A DNA stretch of 17,935 nt from NCBI RefSeq assembly GCF_965657105.1, contig NZ_CBFHNB010000048.1, positions 1 to 17,935 on the forward strand, read 5' to 3'. Origin of the DNA: Puniceispirillum sp965657105. GTDB taxonomy: Bacteria > Pseudomonadota > Alphaproteobacteria > Puniceispirillales > Puniceispirillaceae. The translations under genes and the position numbers were made by a program. Positions 14,076 through 17,935 of the stretch are shown in pieces. The notes under the pieces are model-generated. The model did no database searches and was not told the DNA's origin. It saw only the letters and a program-made list of their open reading frames with translations. Position 1 is the first letter of the stretch, and each line of letters starts with the position of its first letter.

Positions 14076-15503
14076 ATGAACGATATTAACAAAGAGATAG
14101 ATTTCTTACTCAGCACAGCCCGCGACGCCCAACGTCGCTTTGAGGCACAAGGCAGCCAGCAGCTATTTGATCGTGCCGCCGTCGCCGCCGCATGGGCATT
14201 GATGCAACCGGATCGAAATGCCGAACTTGCCAGACTGGCAGTTAAAGAAACAGGGCTTGGCAATGTCGCTGACAAAATCACCAAAAATCATCGTAAAACA
14301 TTAGGTTTGATGCGCGATATTAAAAACCAGATATCCTTTGGCCTCGTCAATGATGATCCAACCACTGGCATAAGCGAATATTTGCGGCCAAAAGGTGTCG
14401 TTGCCGCTATTGTTCCATCAACAAACCCGCTGGCAACGCCAGTCAATAATATTGTCAATGCTCTGAAAACGGGGAATGCAATTATTTTGGCACCCTCGCC
14501 TAAAGGCGCTGTACCATTGGCCAAATTAATTGGCTATATTCACGCCGAATTTGATAAATGCAACATCGATAAAAACCTTGTTCAGATGGTGCCAGCACCG
14601 CCATCGAAAGCCAAAACCACAAGACTCATGGCGGGGGCAGACATGCTGGTGGTCACCGGATCTCAAAGCAATGTGCGTGCCGCTTACTCGTCCGGCACAC
14701 CTGCCATTGGTGTTGGTGCAGGCAATGTTGTCACCATCATTGATGAAACGGCTGATCTCGATGCCGCGGCAACTAAAATTGCGCAGTCCAAATGCTTTGA
14801 CAATGCCACGTCATGCTCATCCGAAAATGCCATTATCATCGTTGATGCTGTCTATGACGATATGGTTGCAGCGCTGGATAAAGCTGGCGGCATGTTGCTT
14901 GACGATGCGCAGACCGACAGATTGATCGCGACCCATTGGCAAGACGGGCATCTGAACCGCAATATGCTAGCCAAGGATATCGATATAGTGCTTGCCGAAC
15001 TGGATCTCACCGACCTCGCGCCAAAAGGCACAAAATTCTTACTCGCCCCTACATCTGGCATAGGCGCAGATCATCCGATTTCGGGTGAAAAAATGGCTCT
15101 TTTTGCTGCTTTATATCGGGCAACAGATTTTGCTGAGGCCAAAGACAAAGCGCGTCAGATTCACGCCTATCAGGGGCAAGGCCATTCGCTTGGTCTGCAT
15201 AGCACCGATGATACGCGCGCGCATAGCTTGGCTGCCGACATGCCTGTATGCCGGGTGATCATCAATCAGGCGCATTGCTTTGCGGCAGGCGGGTCTTTCG
15301 ACAATGGGCTTCCCTTTTCATTATCAATGGGATGTGGTTCCTGGGGGGGCAATTCCATTGATGAAAATCTGAACTGGACACATTTTGTCAATCATGTACG
15401 GATTACCCGCCCTATCCCGCCATCCGAGCCCAGCCTTGAAGATATTTTTGCCGATTACTGGGCCGATTACCGGGCCGATTACTGGCAGGAGACCGCATCA
15501 TGA
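14076..15503 (+). CDS. sauS: CoA-acylating sulfoacetaldehyde dehydrogenase
   Basis: A 475-residue cytosolic aldehyde dehydrogenase that would reduce sulfoacetyl-CoA to sulfoacetaldehyde with a nicotinamide cofactor (EC 1.2.1.81). It belongs to the CoA-acylating branch of the ALDH superfamily. The catalytic cysteine is in CFDNATSCSSENAIII (Cys about residue 247). AVKETGLGNVADKITKNHRK, VVAAIVPSTNPLATPVNNIV, APSPKGAVPLA and VTGSQSNVRAAYSSGTPAIG are as I remember from the sulfoacetate enzyme. INQAHCFAAGGSFDNGLPFS and LSMGCGSWGGNS follow near the C-terminus. I chose ATG 14076 over a TTG 11 codons upstream; neither has a strong ribosome binding site. The last residues ADYWADYRADYW come from three 12-bp repeats. 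The stop overlaps the sauT start as ATGA. Other acylating aldehyde dehydrogenases (PduP, AdhE type) are less similar. Confidence 0.85.
   Translation: MNDINKEIDFLLSTARDAQRRFEAQGSQQLFDRAAVAAAWALMQPDRNAELARLAVKETGLGNVADKITKNHRKTLGLMRDIKNQISFGLVNDDPTTGISEYLRPKGVVAAIVPSTNPLATPVNNIVNALKTGNAIILAPSPKGAVPLAKLIGYIHAEFDKCNIDKNLVQMVPAPPSKAKTTRLMAGADMLVVTGSQSNVRAAYSSGTPAIGVGAGNVVTIIDETADLDAAATKIAQSKCFDNATSCSSENAIIIVDAVYDDMVAALDKAGGMLLDDAQTDRLIATHWQDGHLNRNMLAKDIDIVLAELDLTDLAPKGTKFLLAPTSGIGADHPISGEKMALFAALYRATDFAEAKDKARQIHAYQGQGHSLGLHSTDDTRAHSLAADMPVCRVIINQAHCFAAGGSFDNGLPFSLSMGCGSWGGNSIDENLNWTHFVNHVRITRPIPPSEPSLEDIFADYWADYRADYWQETAS
15450..15485 (+). repeat. Three tandem 12-bp repeats in the 3' end of sauS
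   Basis: GCCGATTACTGG, GCCGATTACCGG and GCCGATTACTGG follow each other in frame and encode ADYW-ADYR-ADYW just before the stop region. One base differs in the middle unit. The ribosome binding site of sauT begins immediately after the third copy. In-frame 12-bp units change length by four residues without a frameshift, so the tail may vary among strains. Confidence 0.9.
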
Positions 15504-17071
15504 ATGCGCCCCCCCCAACAACAATCAAGCCAACAACAATCGAATCCATTCTTCACCACCATGCTGAAAAAGCGCCGCGTGATATCTGGCTGACTTGCCC
15601 TGAAACCGATATTCGATTCACATGGCAAGACAGTTTTGAGCGCGCCAGAGATATTGCCTGTCACCTGCAAGGCGCTGGTATCAAGCCTGGCGAGTCAGTA
15701 GCTATCGCTGCGCCAAATGGGGTGGCGGCATGTTTTGCCTTTCTGGGCGTTGTATTTGGCGGGTTTCGGGCGACCCCCTTAAATCTGGTAGCGGGTAAAA
15801 ATGCACTGAAATTTGTCCTTGAACATTCACAATCGAAACTCATCCTATGCGCCGATGCCAGCATGGAACTGATTAATGATGTTGTCGCCGATCTTGCAAA
15901 CCCTCCATCGATAATATCAATGGATACTGATGATAATCCGCACTGGTCAGACACCAACATTACCCCTGTTGACCCGGCCATGCTCACCCGCCCAGACGCC
16001 GCCAGCATCGCGTTATTGATGTACACATCAGGCACAACAGGCGTTCCCAAGGGTGTTCTTTTATCACATGGCAATCTTATGGCGGCAGGCCAGAATGTTA
16101 AGGATGCGCACAAACTTGACCGCGCCGATACAGCTTTATGTATTTTGCCCATTTATCATATTAATGGCCTAAGCGTGACCGTTATGGGCAGTTTGGTCTC
16201 GCAAAGCCAGCTGGTTATGCCGCGCCGGTTTTCTGCATCACAATTTTGGGGCTTGATGCACGCGCATGATTGCAGCTGGTTCAGCGGCGTTCCCACGCAA
16301 TTTTCCTATCTTCTGAACGACAATGCGACACCCACTCTAAACAAAAAACGCCTGCGCTTTGCCAGGTCGGCTTCTGCCCCGCTTTCACCTACTGTGCAGA
16401 CAAAATTTGAAAGCCGCTTTGGTATTCCCATTATCGAAACGATGGGGTTGACGGAAACCGCGGCGCAGATACTGTCTAACCCACTTCCCCCTGCCATCCG
16501 TAAAATAGGATCACCGGGTATTGCCTTTGGCAATGAAGTAGCGATATGGGATGCAGACAAAAATCACCTTCCCGCCAACGTAGAAGGCGAGATCATGATC
16601 CGGGGTGATAACGTCATGCAAGGCTATCTTGATCGCCCAGAGGAAACTGAAAAAACGCTCACCCCTGATGGCTGGCTCCATACTGGCGATCTTGGCCATA
16701 TTGATGCTGATGGCTATATCTTTGTGACAGGGCGCATAAAGGAACTTATCATCAAAGGCGGCGAAAACATTGCCCCACGTGAAATTGATGAGGCGTTAAT
16801 GGCGCATGAAGCGGTGCTCGAAGCTGCTGCTTTTCCAGTTAGTTGTGATAATTACGGACAAAGGGTTGAGGCATGTGTCACGCTTAAAAGCGGTATTTCC
16901 GACACCACCAATACTGCCGACACCGCCGAAATCGCTGAAACCTTGCGCGCATTCTGCACAGCCCAGGTTGGCGCTTTCAAAACACCTGATAGAATCCATT
17001 TTCTGGATGAATTACCCAAAGGACCCTCAGGCAAAGTCCAACGCCTAAAGCTGGTCGAACGTCTGACCTAG
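15500..17071 (+). CDS. sauT: AMP-forming acyl-CoA ligase, probable sulfoacetate--CoA ligase
   Basis: A 523-residue ANL-superfamily ligase, here predicted to make sulfoacetyl-CoA from sulfoacetate, ATP and CoA. The P-loop-like motif YTSGTTGVPKG is at residues 175-185. MGLTETAAQI is the A5 motif and LHTGDLGHIDADGYIFVTGR the A7/A8 block, and IKELIIKGGENIAPREIDE follows. The adenylation lysine is in PKGPSGKVQRLKL (about residue 512). The ATG overlaps the sauS stop (ATGA), with AGGAG at 15486-15490, so the two are coupled. Codons 4-6 contain a run of eight C, a possible slippage site. By sequence alone it could be an oxalyl-, malonyl- or aryl-CoA ligase; the sulfoacetate role comes from the pairing with sauS and is less certain than the family call. 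Confidence 0.78.
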   Translation: MNAPPPTTIKPTTIESILHHHAEKAPRDIWLTCPETDIRFTWQDSFERARDIACHLQGAGIKPGESVAIAAPNGVAACFAFLGVVFGGFRATPLNLVAGKNALKFVLEHSQSKLILCADASMELINDVVADLANPPSIISMDTDDNPHWSDTNITPVDPAMLTRPDAASIALLMYTSGTTGVPKGVLLSHGNLMAAGQNVKDAHKLDRADTALCILPIYHINGLSVTVMGSLVSQSQLVMPRRFSASQFWGLMHAHDCSWFSGVPTQFSYLLNDNATPTLNKKRLRFARSASAPLSPTVQTKFESRFGIPIIETMGLTETAAQILSNPLPPAIRKIGSPGIAFGNEVAIWDADKNHLPANVEGEIMIRGDNVMQGYLDRPEETEKTLTPDGWLHTGDLGHIDADGYIFVTGRIKELIIKGGENIAPREIDEALMAHEAVLEAAAFPVSCDNYGQRVEACVTLKSGISDTTNTADTAEIAETLRAFCTAQVGAFKTPDRIHFLDELPKGPSGKVQRLKLVERLT

Positions 17072-17935
17072 CCAACCGCGCGGGCAACAGCTTGCAAGGC
17101 GCATAGCAAATCACGATCCGTTTCTGTATCAATGGCAGTCCCATTCGACGCCATGCGCACAATCACTGTTTGACGTTGGGGATTTACCCAAATCCATTGG
17201 CCATGAATCCCAATGGCACAATATTCATCTTCGTCAAATCCTGGCTTATACCATTTGGCACGATAGGTTCCCTTTGGGAACAGGCGTGGTCCTTCACCCT
17301 GTTTTTGACGTTGCCAGGCATGGTTATCCGCATAGGTTCTAAAGTCGTTGATCCATCTCGCGGGGACAATCTGCTGGCCGCCTAACGCGCCCTCACAGCG
17401 TGTCATTTCGGCTATCTGCAACAGATCATGCACCGCCATGCAATAGCCCCCCGCGGCACGCGGCGCCCCAAAACTGTCAAGCGTGATATAGGCATCATGC
17501 CGCGTTCCACATGGACACATGATTAGCTGCGAAAATAATGTTGATAGAGACGCACCTGACACACGTTCAATAACCCAGCCAAGCATATCCGTATGCGGCG
17601 AACAATAATGATGAATATCACCATGTATATGTCCATCGGGTGCGGCTGGCATCTTGGCCAGAAATGCCCGCAATCCCTCAGTTGTATGGCCTTCTTCAAC
17701 CGGATTCCACGCAGATGCCCGTCGATAGTCCATAAAGACACCGGTCATATCCTCATAATTTTCGACAAAACCGGACGCGACTGTCATATCCAGAAGCTGT
17801 CGCAAGGTTGCATCTTCATAAGCACTTCCCACAACCTCCGGCACATAGGCGGATATAGTGCGTGTTACATCCAGCATACCCTGATCAACCAGCACCCCCA
17901 CCACAAGAGCGGTTAATGATTTTGATACCGAAAAC
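17068..17935 (-). CDS. Serine hydrolase of the beta-lactamase/esterase (COG1680) family (partial, 5' end outside window)
   Basis: The visible 288 residues are the larger C-terminal part of a class C beta-lactamase-like hydrolase, a family of esterases, carboxypeptidases and 6-aminohexanoate-dimer hydrolases. The frame is open at the right edge and begins FSVSKSLTALVVGVLVDQGM, so the catalytic SxxK (Ser-Val-Ser-Lys) is intact. LRQLLDMTVASGF and the Tyr motif HYCSPHTDMLGWVIERVSGA follow. YCS replaces the more usual YxN and resembles nylon-oligomer hydrolase relatives. The C-terminal GIHGQWIWVNPQRQTVIVRM is typical. It converges on sauT, and the two stop codons overlap in the palindrome CTAG (17068-17071). 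A GTG at 17904 could look like a start but is internal, because the catalytic motif lies upstream of it. Natural substrate unknown. Confidence 0.87.
   Translation of the reverse strand, partial: FSVSKSLTALVVGVLVDQGMLDVTRTISAYVPEVVGSAYEDATLRQLLDMTVASGFVENYEDMTGVFMDYRRASAWNPVEEGHTTEGLRAFLAKMPAAPDGHIHGDIHHYCSPHTDMLGWVIERVSGASLSTLFSQLIMCPCGTRHDAYITLDSFGAPRAAGGYCMAVHDLLQIAEMTRCEGALGGQQIVPARWINDFRTYADNHAWQRQKQGEGPRLFPKGTYRAKWYKPGFDEDEYCAIGIHGQWIWVNPQRQTVIVRMASNGTAIDTETDRDLLCALQAVARAVG

Noticed and set aside
15661..16152. Minus-strand reading frame of 163 codons inside sauT
   Set aside because: It is the antisense shadow of the ligase's conserved adenylation region, with no independent evidence.

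Overview
The window looks like accessory, catabolic chromosome from a marine-type alphaproteobacterium. G+C is moderate, somewhat under 50% by eye. It holds a branched-chain-amino-acid-type ABC binding protein, a tripartite tricarboxylate (TTT) transporter, a non-pyrrolysine MttB-family methyltransferase, a GlcD/DadA-like FAD oxidoreductase of the kind common in pelagic alphaproteobacteria, and a 217-residue conserved protein type that I know from alphaproteobacteria. SAR116- or Roseobacter-like bacteria are plausible hosts, but that is inference. No RNA gene, CRISPR array, insertion sequence or integrase was seen. Every gap between genes is shorter than 300 bases.

Left part (1-8479), carboxylate and methylamine-type metabolism. 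A truncated LivK-like binding protein (1-801, minus) lies back to back with an FAD amine/amino-acid oxidoreductase (985-2364, plus). The oxidoreductase ends 12 bases from an MttB-family methyltransferase that converges on it. On the minus strand, in transcription order, are a DUF4212 small symporter subunit, a VC_2705-type sodium/solute symporter, a strong intrinsic terminator, a small YggT-like membrane protein, propionyl-CoA synthetase (prpE) and the MttB homolog. The layout suggests uptake of a short carboxylate, its activation to a CoA thioester, and a methyl-transfer step. The methylated substrate cannot be read from the sequence, and no corrinoid protein is present.

Middle (8480-9426). 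One conserved protein of unknown function is divergent from the symporter operon and convergent with the LacI-type regulator.

Right part (9427-17071), a probable sulfoacetate catabolism locus. A LacI-family regulator is divergent from tctC-tctB-tctA-sauS-sauT. SauS is a CoA-acylating aldehyde dehydrogenase with the FDNATSCSSEN active-site signature, and SauT is an AMP-forming acyl-CoA ligase that overlaps it by ATGA. The inferred route is TTT uptake of sulfoacetate, then sulfoacetyl-CoA (SauT), then sulfoacetaldehyde (SauS). The next enzymes (Xsc, Pta, sulfite export) are not in the window. The lacI-tctC gap carries an almost perfect LacI-type palindrome, a second weaker copy over the regulator's start, and a tandem 17-bp duplication just before the tctC ribosome binding site. 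The tctC-tctB gap has a long hairpin and four 8-bp tandem repeats, probably tuning binding-protein output against membrane-subunit output.

Right edge (17068-17935). A beta-lactamase-fold serine hydrolase, cut by the window edge, shares a CTAG stop overlap with sauT.
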